From positions 62,001-126,000 of the forward strand of contig NW_026729184.1 of assembly GCF_030272615.1 (NCBI RefSeq): a stretch of 64,000 nt of DNA, in the 5' to 3' direction. This DNA comes from Cryptomeria japonica. Taxonomy: Eukaryota; Streptophyta; Pinopsida; Cupressales; Cupressaceae. The notes under the pieces were generated by a model. That model saw only the letters and a list, made by a program, of their open reading frames with translations, was not told the origin of the DNA and ran no database searches. Below are positions 33,964 through 45,474 of the stretch, in pieces. Position numbers and translations under genes: made by a program. Each line of letters starts with the position of its first letter. Positions within the stretch are counted from its first letter, which is position 1.

Positions 33964-34900
33964 TCACAAAGAGAATGAATAATTTTCCACCACAAGTATG
34001 TGGCATCCATCCTTATATCCTGAAAAATCCTCCAATTCCTTTCTAGCCAAACATGCTAGATGCTTAAGGACTAAGAGCCCAAGAAACATGAAGATAAGGG
34101 GTTTCAGCATGGGACTTATCCTAATGCACCCAGAGCTCAAACAAAGAAGAAACGTGGCAGCAAGTCTTACCCCCAACACCCCACCAAAAGTGACATAGTT
34201 TCTCAGAAAAGCAGCACTAAAATAATAGATGAGAGATAAATTCCTCACTAATGTAACGCAAAACACAAATTGAAGGGCCTTGAAAACCCCATTTGCAAAG
34301 ATCATCCTAGGTAAGACAACAATTGTTAACCACAAGCCACAAGAAGAAATTACATTTGGGCTAGGAAAATTTATTCCAAACCTACTTCCACAAAGGCACC
34401 TTAATATCTACAAACAACTGTCTGTTAAGCTACAAGTAACCTGCAGAAATAGAGTTTATTCCAGATGACTCACTACCCCAGGCTAGGACATCGAGTCCTC
34501 CTAAGGAGATGCCCACCCTAGAAGCCAGAATATGAGTCAACTCAATTTGATCCTTGTCTGACCCAACTAGTGGCCAATCAGAAGAATCCTTCCATTTGTA
34601 ACCAACAACCTGACCAAAATGTTGAGCAGTCTTATAGTGCACAACTTTATCCTACCTAGGTGAAATAAAGCAATCACAAAGAGCCTACAAATGCAGATAC
34701 ATGGAAAGAAGAGAGTGATTACCATCCGAAGAATCCATTCAAAAGAGAGCTTCAAATCCCTAACTGCAAATCCAAAAATATCTCTCTTAACCAGCTAGGT
34801 GCCAGTCTTCAAAGTATTCCAAACCATAGACCCTCTACTCTCCAAATAATATTGAGGAACATCCAAATAGATAGTTCTTAGTAAATACTTGTGCATGAGA
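33964..34900 (-). pseudogene. LINE zinc-binding RT-associated region (zf-RVT), decayed
   Basis: It reads on from the part right of the TIR element (CLGRFLQLTYIRIGVPIN, with RGVLSS across the insertion). Several phases are needed: 34430-34755, with GSDKDQIELTHILASRVGISLGG, then 33964-34335 with the Trp/Cys/Leu-rich zf-RVT stretch and GVFKALQFVFC. Multiple frameshifts. Recognised mainly from its place between RT and RNase H. Confidence 0.6.
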
Positions 34901-34975
34901 ATACAGACCAAAGATAATATTGATTGGCACACCAATCCTAATATAGGTTAGTTGCAGGAACCTGCCCAAACAAGA

Positions 34976-35965
34976 GGGTGAATTCACAATACTGGTTCCC
35001 ACTTTTTGACCAACTTTGACACTTAGATGAATATTTTGAAAAAAAACTTCGCTTTTTGACACCTATAACTTTTAAACCGTTAAGAATTTGTAGATGATAT
35101 AAACTAGTGATTTTTAGCATCTTGTTTGTAGATTCTAAATTTGTTTTTTTCAAATTTGTTTGAATAAATTTTTATTGATTTTTCCATCTCCCTCAAAAAG
35201 TAGTTTTTTACAGCAAACAACATTTTTCCAGAGTGATGTGTATCCCAAAACGCATAATTTTTTTTTATAAATGATAAAAATTTAATTATTTTGAATTTTG
35301 GTTTGTAACATCAATACCCAGGGCATGCAGTTGGTTTGATAGTGATATGTTGAATATTTTTCATTTTATTAAGTTTTGAAGTTTGACTAATTATAATTCA
35401 GATATAGGTGTACGTTTGAACACATAACTTTTTCTATATATATCAAAATTCAATTTTCTTTTTTTTTAGAAAGAAAACACCAATACCTAGTGCATAGATA
35501 TTTTTCAGAATTTTTTTGAATTAGTTTACTATTTTTCTCAATGCATTTGACAAAGAAGTTCATGTTCGGTGAAAAACCTACATTCATAAGAAATTAAATA
35601 AAAATATATTAATGAAATTAAATATATTAAAAGTTATACTATTTGGAAAGCTTATAATAAGGACTAAATACTTTTTAAAAAAAAGTTTTAAATGAATTAA
35701 TTTGACCCCCCAAAAGCTAATGTAAAATTGATTTTTTATCACCATTTGATAGATGCAAAGGAGACTCCATTGCAAGTATGATTTAGAAGTAGAGAGGTTC
35801 TCTCCAATAAATTTTGATCTAAGAGCCTTTGATTTAACTCTCTTCAATTAATTACTTCAAATGAGACCTCTTAAAGCTTAAATCATTCTATTTTTTAAAA
35901 AATGTACGATTTCAACAAAAATCTGGATGTACCAAAAAGTGGGAACTAGCTTTGTGAGTTCACCC
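34976..35965. mobile_element. 990-bp non-autonomous TIR DNA transposon (MITE-like)
   Basis: Terminal inverted repeats of about 33 bases: 34976-35008 starts gggtgaattcacaa, and the complement of 35933-35965 starts gggtgaactcacaa; by eye 29 of 33 positions agree. The repeated part ends cccactttttg. The element is flanked by AAGA at 34972-34975 and 35966-35969, and removing it rejoins the LINE coding sequence across the site. The interior is AT-rich with no transposase frame. GGG-starting TIRs with a 4-base duplication do not fit neatly the common plant groups (hAT 8, Mutator 9, CACTA 3, PIF TWA, mariner TA), so I leave the superfamily open. Confidence 0.85.
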
Positions 35966-36048
35966 AAGATAGAAGAATGGAGGACAAGACTCCCCTCCTT
36001 TCGAGGCCAACAAACAAGTTCCCACTTAATTAGGCTCCATTTGGAATT

Positions 36049-36894
36049 CTACAAAGTATTGCTCCAAAGAAACTGGCATGAGAGGGCATCAAATTCCTTA
36101 AGAAAATACACAGGAGCTGCCAAGACCATGTTTCTTTGAATAGCAAGAGCCTGAATCACCAATTGAAGAAAGGTCACCCAAGCAGTAGTAGACAACCACC
36201 TATGGGTCCAATTATTAACCTTCCAATGCAACTTATCTAGCAAGTCCTTCCAAAATAGACTAGGTTGTCTGCCAATAGCCATAGGAATGCCCAGATAAAC
36301 AAAGGGGAGAGATCCAATTTAAAATCAAAGGATGTTAGTAATCCTCCTCTGGATAGGCTCTAGAGTATTAAAAAAATAAATTGAGGATTTATGCTCATTG
36401 ACTTTTTGACTTGAAGCAGCCAAATAAATATCCAACATTCTCCTGAAGGTCACAACTTCATGAATTCTTGCAATCCCCATAAGAGAAGTATCATCCACAA
36501 ACTAGAGAGGAGGAAGCTTAGGTATCCCATTACCCTGACTCCAACCCTAAATTTGATCTTGGGAAACCTGAGATTTAATTAATCTATAAAGGCTCCCAAC
36601 CATAATAATAAACAAATAGGGAGAAAGGGGATCCCCTTGGTGAAGACCCCTAGAGGCTCCAAATAACTCAAAAGACTCACCATTTAGAATAACAAAGAAG
36701 GAGGTAGACATGACACAACTCATAGTCAAACTAACCCACTCTGGGACGAAGCCAAAGGCAAGAAGAATCTTCCAGAAAAAGTGCCACTTAAATCTTTCAT
36801 ATGTTTTAGCCATATCTAGGTTGATGAACATAGATCTCTCCTTGGAAATTGCCATAGAGTGAATAGCTTTAGAAGCAACAACCACCCCATCCAA
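36049..36894 (-). pseudogene. LINE reverse transcriptase domain
   Basis: Motifs in order: FINLDMAKTYERFKW (RT motif A region, D present), NGESFELFGASRGLHQGDPLSPYLF (motif B), FVDDTSLMG (motif C; both aspartates kept, frame differs from the flanks), then the thumb-side region PFVYLGIPMAIGRQPS, WKDLLDKLHWKVNNW, and FDALSCQFLW. In-frame stops occur (for example near 36540 and 36905), so it is inactive. The family's function is target-primed reverse transcription in the nucleus. Confidence 0.85.
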
Positions 36895-36938
36895 ATTTAT
36901 CTTTTAGCTACAAAACCGCATCGCTCATCTGAGATCAC

Positions 36939-36953
36939 TTCAAATTATTTCAA
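36939..36953. repeat. Right target-site duplication of the LINE
   Basis: TTCAAATTATTTCAA, the exact counterpart of 33206-33220. It lies directly after the 5'-truncated end of the LINE. Confidence 0.65.
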
Positions 36954-39080
36954 CTGAATATTAATTTTAAATTGATTTTTTAAAATCAAATTTAGAAGTA
37001 AGTCCATGATAAGTTTAGATTATTTGGAGTAGTTTATTTCAAGGTTTTTTTGTTCTTATATATGCATCACATCTTTTACCTAACCTAATCAAACTTGCTT
37101 TTTACTTAGGCTAAAGACACCTTATACTTTTTTCAAATCTAATACACTTTTCCCATCTAATTGTTCTAAGATAAGTTTAAATACTTATTTCCATAATTTT
37201 ATTTATGTCATGAGCTACTCTTCAATCTAATCTTCCATAGAAAATGAATTCTTTATTAAATCCTAGTATGGTGTTGGGACCAACATGAGTAATCAAGAAT
37301 ATTATTAATTTTATACATGTGGCCTAACAAGAAATTACATTTAGCAATTGACACACCTTCATTGATGCATTTACGCATTGTGAATTTTTTAACCAATTAC
37401 TAAATCTTATTTACAAGGATTTGGAGGGATGTCTTCATGGCACATAATTTTTTTTAGTATCTTATACCTTTATAGAAATGTTCTAACTTTTTTCCTCCAA
37501 ACCATTTCCCTCTTCCAATCCTAACTAGATAAGTTTGAAGACCACTACCACTATTGACTCATTTTTTATTCCTAATCATTTCCTATTAGTGCTAGTCTCT
37601 AATATGGCCTACACAATTGTTACACTCCTCTTCTTATGAACATAACAATTTTTTCCATTCCTTTTAGTTTTTATCCACATAATCCTATCACTATTATAAC
37701 CATTAGGTTTTCACATTCTCTATTACCTAACTGGCCCACATTTTTGGGGGGCTAAAGATAATACATTTTATAAAATTTATTTTGAAATAACATATAATCA
37801 TACTATACTAGTTATTCTAAAATGAGATTAATTACTCATTGCTAAATAAGTGGACAAAGTCTGTAAACCAAAAAGTATCCAAAGGTATCTTTTGATTCAT
37901 TTACATGTAACATGAACATGGGATAATGTGTTCACATTATAGAACTTGCATGCTCTGACTTGGTAGTCACTTTTTAACTAATAAGTCATAATGTAAGTGT
38001 GTAATAATAATTTTTACCCTTCCTTACATTTAAAGTGTTATCTCTCATGCAAGAGTAATTTCTACAGACCTCAACTCTCTCCTCAAATCGTTTCTTGTTG
38101 AGGTCACCTCTTCTAATAAAATTTAATTTCTCTCTAGATTCATCATCAATGTGTCTCAAATAGATAGATTTTCTAATTTCATCATCCAACCCATTTCAAC
38201 CTCTTCTAATAACAAACAAATATTGGTTTTCATGATCCTCTAAAATCCCATCCTCCATGATCCTTTCTATACATGACTTTTCAATAAAATTGGTATTATC
38301 CAAGAAGAAAAATTCTATTTTATTGCATGTGGCCATGGAATTTGTATTTAATCCTATGAAACAATACAAGCTAATTCTTTTAAGGTTGATGTAAACAAAT
38401 TTAAATTATATTTATCATTTTCATAATCATAAGTTTGATACAAAACTTTAAAATTTAAGTAGGAATTGGTTACGATCTTCACATGTTTTCTCATGAAATG
38501 TAGGTAAGACATATGCGGATGTCTTTTCATAAGTATAAAATTTCTCTTGGGACTCGAAGCTATAGGCTATAAAAATATTTGATTTGCAACTTCTTCCTCT
38601 TCTCTTTCTATCATCACACATTTTATTTGGCAATGTTATAACATTTTCTAAAGGAGTCTCTTGGTTTGTTCATCAACTATTTAAGTAGGATCTTACCAAC
38701 ACTAATGCTTGGGATTTTTAAGCTAAATATTTCCCAAAAACTGTGCCAAAAATTCAAAAGGGGTTGTTGAAAGTGTCATAATCCCTTTTCATTTAATCAT
38801 TTATTGATATGGGGGTGTCTAAAGAATTTTTTTGTAAGCACAGTTTCACGGTGTCATATGATGGTTCTTTAAAGTCCTATTATGGTTTTGAAATCTATCC
38901 TATGATAACAAATTTAAACTCTATCTTATTTTGTACTTGATTGGACTATTATTTGTAGAGAATGAACTCCTAAGTAAACATGGTCTATAGGAACCAATTA
39001 TTTTTCTTTATATCTAATTCAAAGTGGTGATAGAAGAGATAAATGAAAACTTGCAAATAAACTAATCTATTTCAACTTGC
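36954..39080. other. AT-rich stretch with a weak minus-strand coding relic at 37986-38640
   Basis: Minus-strand frames at 38448-38633 and 37986-38200 give charged peptide (for example EIRKSIYLRHIDDESREKLN, EVCRNYS). The composition looks like real but decayed coding sequence, perhaps the gag of a retroelement, but I cannot match it to a family with confidence. The rest of the stretch shows nothing. Confidence 0.3.
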
Positions 39081-39081
39081 A

Positions 39082-39335
39082 AAAATTGAAATCTATTTTA
39101 ACTCACACCTTAGCAATGAATTAAAGTTAATCTAGATCACATGATCCCAAATCTCAACAATCATGAATAAATTTCCAATTTCAAATGATTTCTAAAGATA
39201 ATTTTGAAAGGAGAAAAATGCATGAAGACTTCATGCTAACTAACACCAACTAATATCATAACCAATTAAAATTATACAAAATAATGAATAAATAACCAAG
39301 AAATAACTATTATTCTTTATAATATTTAGAAATAT
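39082..39335. repeat. Direct repeat flanking the LINE ORF1 relic, left copy
   Basis: It matches 40452-40700 in order: attttaactcacacctt, tctcaaca, caaatttcca..ttcaaatgatt, the aatgcatgaagac block, ctaactaacaccaactaat and aactattatt. Its right part is also the start of R1 as seen at 7010. So the left end of R1 is present twice here, with 1.1 kb of other sequence between. Confidence 0.75.
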
Positions 39336-39669
39336 TTGAATGGAGAGAATAGGTGAGAAGGAAAATTTGAATTCGAATTCATAGTAGGTGGGAAGGTGCA
39401 GAAATGGTGGATGCAATGGAGATCACATGGAGATCATCACAGGGTATACTAAGGATGATGAGAAATTGGATGAAGGAGGTAGTGTTGTGTGGGATGGAGG
39501 TACTTTGCAAGTTCCAATGTGTGGCAATTATGTATCGACTAACAAACCAGTTGTTGCGTATGTCCCAAAGGGGCCCAAAGGAATTTGGCAACAAGCTGGA
39601 TTCATCATCTTCTTCGGAATGCAACAAGAAGTGGTCTTCTCTTTTTGGGTCTTGACCTAAAGCTAACTC

Positions 39670-40340
39670 AATTTCCCTATTTATCATACTACAGACCCTA
39701 CTTCAGGTATTTTTTCCATCTCAATACTGGACTCTATTTTAGATGAAACCATGGCAAATATGGTGTTTATTCTGGTTGGGAAATTTGTGGCTCCCCGCCC
39801 TAATATTGATTTAATTCGAGCCTGGGTCACCCATAAATGGAAAAGAAAATTTTAGATTGAGGTGGTGGCTATGGCCAAGGGCTTTCTTTTTCTTTTCCTT
39901 TAACTATGATGAAGATCTTAAATTTGTCTTATCTGGGGGCCCTTAGATGCTGGGTAAGTCCTCTTTGGCTCTAAAAAAAGGGAACCTGGCTTTAATCCTA
40001 AAGATTGGGAGTGTAATGAATCCCCCATTTGGGTTTGCCTTCTCAGCCTCCCCTTGGAATATTGGGATGAAGAGATCTTTTTTGGTTTGCTTTCTCATTT
40101 TGGTGAGCTCCTATCCTTGGATCCCATGATTGCGACGAAAAAAAGATTGGTTTATGCCCTGATTTGTGTGAATATCAAACAGTCGATAGATCTCCCCCTT
40201 GAAATATCTTTTAACTTAAAGTTGGGGAAATGGGTATAGAAAGTGGAATATGAGTTCTTGCCCTTTGCTTGTTTTCATTCTAAGAAAGTGGGGCATTGGG
40301 CTATGGATTTCCCAAAGAAGCCACGCATAAAAAAACTTTG
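39670..40340 (+). pseudogene. LINE ORF1 relic (DUF4283-type, with zinc knuckle)
   Basis: Plus-strand translation in shifting frames gives VGKFVAPRPNIDLIRAWV, then MAKGFLFLF, DLKFVLSGGP, GKSSLALKKG, EYWDEEIFFGLLSHFGELL, DPMIATKKRLVYALICVNI, and finally CFHSKKVGHWAMDFP, a zinc knuckle whose second and last Cys are lost. This is the order of the gag-like ORF1 of plant L1 LINEs (DUF4283 then CCHC), which binds the element's RNA. Frameshifts and stops show it is dead. No ORF2 follows. Confidence 0.75.
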
Positions 40341-40451
40341 GAAAACAGAAATCCTCCAAGTCTATCCCCTCTAGGGATAATCTATAGAATGATCTTACTA
40401 ATGGGGGGCAGATTCCTCCGACCTAGGAAGGACCATCTGTGGAGATAATTA

Positions 40452-40700
40452 ATGAAATTTATTTTAACTCACACCTTTGCAATAAAGTTTAAAGCTAATC
40501 TGGATTACATTATCTTATATCTCAACACTTATAAACAAATTTCCAAATTCAAATGATTCCTAATGATAATTTTAAAAGGAAAAAATGCATGAAGACTCTG
40601 TGCTAACTAACACCAACTAATATCATAACCAATTGACATTATTAGAAATAATGAATTAAGAACCAAGCAACAACTATTATTCCCTACAAATACGAATTAA
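40452..40700. repeat. Direct repeat flanking the LINE ORF1 relic, right copy
   Basis: Counterpart of 39082-39335 (see shared blocks there). From about 40578 it continues without a break into R1 copy B. Confidence 0.75.
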
Positions 40701-41241
40701 AAAAATAGAATAGAACCGGATTCTTCTAATAGAAGCACAAACTAAATCTAAGTAAAAGAACAACTAAAGATAACCTCCTCCAATCAAGTGGGTTGTACTC
40801 ACTTTTAGGAGGGATCTCGAACATGAGATATCAAAGATATTCCTACTTTTTCCCCATCAAATTGGCCTCTAAAGGGGCAAACTATAGAATTACAAAGATC
40901 TTGAGAAGAAAAACTTGTTGATTTCCCAATCTTATAACTCTAACTAATGGAAGAGTATCCTAAATATATATTCATCCTCATTGTTATAAAAAAATTAAAA
41001 TAAATAACTGACTAAATCTATAAAAAAATTGTTGAATTAAAATTCATGGTTACAATTAATTTGAAATGACTAGGGACAAATATACAATTCTCTATAGATG
41101 AGGAATAGTATGGAAACAATGTGAATGGAATGAGAATTTTCATAGTAGACAAAGATGATTTGAAGATTCTAGGAGTAGTTTTAGACATGGGTGGGACTAG
41201 AGGCATCATGATCCAACTGCGTTTAAGAAATAAGTGTCTAG
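40578..41241. repeat. R1 repeat copy B, left part
   Basis: It matches 7010-7680 of copy A (aatcaagtgggt, atggaagagtatcct, gtgtcta). It ends at 41237-41241 (tctag), the left target duplication of the copia element. Confidence 0.8.
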
Positions 41242-41380
41242 TTTTGGTAACAATGCAGCAAACTAAGAGGGAGTGGATCAATTTTCTCAAAAACTTACTT
41301 CAACACTAGAATACACAAGACAATATGTTGACATCAATGACAAGACATCATTTCAACAAACTTCTTATAAATATCCAACA
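41242..41380 (-). repeat. 3' LTR of copia element 2
   Basis: It shares ctcaaaaacttact, atacacaaga and gttgacatcaatgac-type blocks with 45326-45469 and ends ccaaca. The gagaggggg block is altered to gagggagtgg here. Confidence 0.9.
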
Positions 41381-41395
41381 ATCTCCCTCTTTGGA
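41381..41395 (-). other. Polypurine tract of copia element 2
   Basis: In minus sense it reads ccaaagagggagat, directly before the 3' LTR, where plus-strand synthesis starts. Confidence 0.75.
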
Positions 41396-41616
41396 ATTGA
41401 TGGCAACATATGAATGTGAAAAACAATCAATGCAAATAAAGAAATCAACTCACAACAATCTCCCTCAAAATCACAAGGATCAGCTCCCCTTTGACATCAA
41501 TGACAAAGGCTTGGGAATTATAATTCTCTCCCCTTTCGAATTAGCTTCACAAATCTATACATCTGAACCACGAATCACCAACACTGACTACTCCCCCTGA
41601 GTAGGAGCCTCACTCA

Positions 41617-44600
41617 TCAATTTGAATCACAAAATATCTCTATGAAGTGCACTGAATTGATGAAAATCCATACATTTTGCATCTCATCAGGAGGGGCAAT
41701 CACCCCTAACTTCTTTATGAGATACTCAAAAGTATCTTTAGGCAAAGGCTTCGTAAAGATGTATGCAATATGTTCCCTTGTAGATACATACTCCAATCTA
41801 ACTTCTTTCTCATTCACCTTCTCTCTCAAGAAATGAAACTTGATTGATATATCCTTTGTTTTGGAATGCAGCACCGGATTCTTTTTAATATTGATAGCAC
41901 TTGAATTATCATAGTATATAGAAATAGGCTCTACATAAATAACTACTATATCCTTCAACATCTACTTCATCAAAATTACCTAAGTACAATTGCTAGCAGC
42001 AACAATGTATTCAACCTCTATAGTAGATAAAGAAAATAAAATTCTTCTTCTTGCTTTCCCAAGAGACCAACTTCTTACCTAAACAATACACCACCAGTAG
42101 TACTCTTTCAGTCATTAACATCACTTGCCCAATTAGCATCTGTAAAAGCACTCAAGATAAAGTCATGATTATTAGAATACAACAAACCAAATTCAACTGT
42201 CCCTTTCAAATATCTAAATATTCTTTTTATAGTAGTAACATGAGATTCCTTAGGATTAGCTTGAAATCTAGAAACATGACACACAACATTCATTATATCA
42301 AGTCTAGTCTGAGTCAAATACAACAATCGACCAATCATAAATCTATATCTAGTCTGATTATCTTTTGAAGAATCATCATCCTTTGTCAATTTACATCCGG
42401 TCACCATAGCTATACCAATAGGTTTAGACTCCTCAAAACCAAATTCCTTCAACATTTCCTTTACATACTTGGACTGAGATATGAAAATACCTTTATTCAA
42501 TTGATTAATTTGTAATCCCAGAAAGAATTTCCTTTCACCAGTCATACACATCTCAAATTCATTCTGCATCTCTTCAGAAAATTTCTTACATAGGCAATCA
42601 TTTCCTCCAAAGATAATGTCATCAACAAAAATTTCAACAATTAAAATGTTATTCTAATCAATCTTGAAATAAAAACTACTATTAGCAATACCTTTATTGA
42701 ATCAAAGCTTAATCAAATACTTATCCAACCTGGCATACTAGGCTCTAGAGGCTTGCTTTGAAATCCATAGAATGCTTTCTTCAATCGGAAAAACCATGTC
42801 CTTTTCATCTGGAAGCTGAAATCCATCTGGTTGCTCAATGTAGACTTCTTCCAACTCACCATTAAGAAAGGCTAATTTGAAATCCATTTGATAAACCTTG
42901 AAATCTTTGTGAGCAGCATAGGCAAGATATAGTCAAACAGCTTCAATTCTAGCTACCTAAGAAAAAATCACATCATAATCAATTCATTCCACCTGTGAAT
43001 AACCCTTACAAACAAGTCTAGCTTTATTTTGAACAACTTCACCTTGTTCATTCAACTTATTCTGAAATATCCATTTAGTTCCAATTACATTTTTATCCTT
43101 AGGTCTAGGAATAAGAATCCACCTATAATTTTTCTCAATCTGATTCAATTCTTCTTCCATAGCTTTAATCTAATTTTCACCTTTACACACTTCATCAACA
43201 TCTTTAGGTTCAATCTTAGAAATCAAATAAATTTCTTTAGAAAGTCTTCTCCTAGTCATCACACCTTTATTGTTATCACCAATAATCTAATTTTCTAAAT
43301 GATTCAACCTCACATGCCTAGGATTTTTAAATTTTTCTATTCTTTCTTTCTACAACACCATGTTGTTGTGGTGTCCTAGGAGCAAATAATTGTCTCTTAA
43401 CTCCATGTTCTTCACAATATGCATTAAACTCACCAGAAGTGAGTTCTCCAACTCTATCAGATCTCAGATACTTTAGCCTCAATCCAGTCTTAGTTTCAAC
43501 CCCAGCTTTGATTATCTTGAACCTTTACACATGTGTAACATTTCCTTCAATCATCGTGGTTTTAGCAGCTTCTTGAATTTTTCTATTCTTTATTTCTACA
43601 ACACCATTTTGTTGTGGTGTCCTAGGAAAAAATAACTATCTCTTAACTCAATGTTCTTCACAATATGCATTAAGCTCACCAGAAGTGAATTCTCCAACTC
43701 TGTCAGATCTCAAATACTTCAGCCTCAGTCCAGTCTTAGTTTCAACCCTAGATTTGAAAATCTTGAACCTTTCCAATTCTTCAAACTTCTCCCTTAACAA
43801 GGTAACCCACATCATTCTTGAATAATCATCAATCAGCAACATGAAATACTTGTCACTTTGCAAGCTTCTCACTCTAGAAGGACCACACAGATCAATATAT
43901 ACAAGATCCAATAATCTATTAGAATTATACTATTTTCTCTTATAACTACTTCCCTAATTGACCTTCCTTACATACCGGATTAGAAGGCTTTATTAGCTTT
44001 GGTAGATCTCTCATTTCTTGAGTAGAACTTATCTTAACCATGCAATCAAATTTTGCGTGACACATTCTTCTATCCCATAACAAACTTTTATCAATCTAAG
44101 AAATGAAAAAAAAATTTACCACTAGCATTCAAGTGAAAGATATTACCTTTAGTCTTTGTACCTGATGCAATCTCAATTCTGGAGTTACTCAAGATCTCAC
44201 ATTGACCATTCTTGAATTGCAAGTTATATCCCTTATCAACCATCTAACCAACACTCAAAAGATTATGCTTTAAACCTTCAACATACAACACATCATCAGT
44301 ATTGTACTTATCATCAAGAGAAATAGAACCTCTACCATGGATTACACAAGCTTTTTTATCACCAAATCTTACTATACCACCATATTTTTCCAAATTTACA
44401 AATTTACTCTTATCACTTGTCATATGATGAAAGAAACCATTGCCAATTACCCATTCATCTTTCTCCTCAGCTTTCCTTCATACTTACTGACACCTTTAGG
44501 CAATCTTTTGGCAATAAGTACTTCAAGCTCCTCAAGCTCTCTTTCTTCATCATCGATCTCTTTCATTTCTCTCATATCTAGATACTCTTGTAGAAATTTC

Positions 44601-45269
44601 CCCTGCATCATATTTTTCCTTCCCAAAAATAGTAGCTTTGAATGCAAATTCAGTCTTAGGAAGAAAGTCTCCAAACTCACATAGCTTGAAAGCAACAAGT
44701 TCACCAATCAGCATGTCTCTTCTCACATTTGTCATAGTTCGGATCTCATTAATAGCAACAGCTTAATGTTTGTAAGAAGGAGGCAATGATCTCAACACTT
44801 TAGCAACAAACTCAGATTCTTCTAATATTCCACTGACACATCTGATTCCACACACAAGCTCATTCACTTTCTACATGAAAGAAGTAATGTTCTCATCTTC
44901 ACTCATCTTCAAGTTCTCATATTTTCCCTTCAAGCTCTGTAACTTAGCAATCTTCACATGACTATCACCTTCATGCAAGGTCTCTAGTTTTATCCATATT
45001 TCATGAGCAATCTCTAAGTCCATCATATTAGTCATCTCAGAATTAGACAAGGCACTCAACAATGCTTCCTTAGCTGTAATATTGAATTATGTTTCCTTTA
45101 TCTCATCTGGAGTAGTAGGACCATTTTGAGGAACATTATATACATTCTTAGTAATCTTCCAGTACTCTTCTCCAATGCATCTCAAAAGACATTACATCTG
45201 GATTTTCCAAAGAGTGTAGTTCATTCCATCAAATATCAGACTATCCTTCTTGAAAGTAAATATTGTCAT
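41617..45269 (-). pseudogene. Copia gag-pol polyprotein, broken (element 2)
   Basis: Gag starts at 45269 (MTIFTFKKDSLIFDG), with the UBN2 gag helix region at 44871-45062. A gag tail with RRDMLIGELVAFKLCEFG follows (44550-44735). Protease and pre-integrase parts are decayed (about 44200-44420). The integrase core is at 43648-43911 (LVYIDLCGPSRVRS, LIDDYSRMMWV, LRSDRVGEFTS); the glutamate of NGVVEIKN is kept. A 246-base tandem duplication lies in the integrase (43330-43774). RT at 42108-42569 runs MTGERKFFLGLQINQ to FTDANWASD, and RNase H at 41617-41961 ends IFTKPLPKDTFEYL. There are many stops and frameshifts, and sequence between integrase and RT is missing. Confidence 0.88.
43330..43774 (-). 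repeat. 246-bp tandem duplication inside the integrase
   Basis: 43330-43528 and 43576-43774 match (ttctattctt, acaacaccat.ttgttgtgg, gttcttcacaatatgcatt, cagtcttagtttcaac), 246 bases apart. In minus sense the protein reads through the catalytic core to MIEGNVTHV and then jumps back to the mid-core. A second partial core therefore replaces the usual C-terminal part. Confidence 0.85.
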
Positions 45270-45311
45270 CCCGGATCTCCACAAGTGGTCAGGATTCTTC
45301 TCAAGGATCTA

Positions 45312-45323
45312 GCTCTGATACCT
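45312..45323 (-). other. Primer binding site of copia element 2
   Basis: gctctgatacc plus one changed base, complementary in type to initiator Met tRNA, with two bases to the LTR at 45326. Confidence 0.8.
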
Positions 45324-45325
45324 AT

Positions 45326-45469
45326 TCTTGGCAACAATGCAGAAAAATGAGAGGGGGGGGAGTGACTCAGTTTTCTCAAAAACTTACTGCAACATTGGAA
45401 TACACAAGAGAATATTTTGACATCAATGACAACACATCATTCTAGTAAACTTCTCAGCAATATCCAACA
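45326..45469 (-). repeat. 5' LTR of copia element 2
   Basis: It starts tcttggcaac (TG mutated), has the gagagggggggg block at 45350-45361 and ends ccaaca at 45469. The target duplication TCTAC follows. Confidence 0.9.
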
Positions 45470-45474
45470 TCTAC

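Larger units (their letters stand above)
33221..36938 (-). mobile_element. L1-type LINE, 5' truncated, split by a TIR element
   Basis: It is bounded by a 15-base direct repeat. Minus-sense order is RT core (36894-36547), FVDD active site (about 36490-36505), RT C-terminal part (36282-36049), a 990-base TIR element (35965-34976), the zinc-binding reverse transcriptase region (34900-33964) and RNase H (33776-33318). The endonuclease and ORF1 are missing, as expected for incomplete reverse transcription. No poly(A) run is seen at the 3' end (left side), which is unusual and may reflect age. Confidence 0.8.
41242..45469 (-). mobile_element. Ty1-copia element 2, short LTRs, near complete
   Basis: LTRs of 139 bases (41242-41380) and 144 bases (45326-45469) are alike. 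The primer site is at 45312-45323 and the polypurine tract at 41381-41395. Flanking 5-base repeats are TCTAG (41237-41241) and TCTAC (45470-45474), and R1 copy A carries the empty site with a single TCTAC at about 7675. Minus-sense order is gag, protease region, integrase, RT, RNase H, so it is copia. LTR termini are mutated (TT and TC for TG). The ORFs are broken throughout. Confidence 0.93.

Noticed and set aside
39388-39687. Overlapping ORFs on both strands (90, 83 and 102 codons)
   Set aside because: No recognisable domain; they lie just before the LINE ORF1 relic and run through its likely 5' flank. Coding status not supported.
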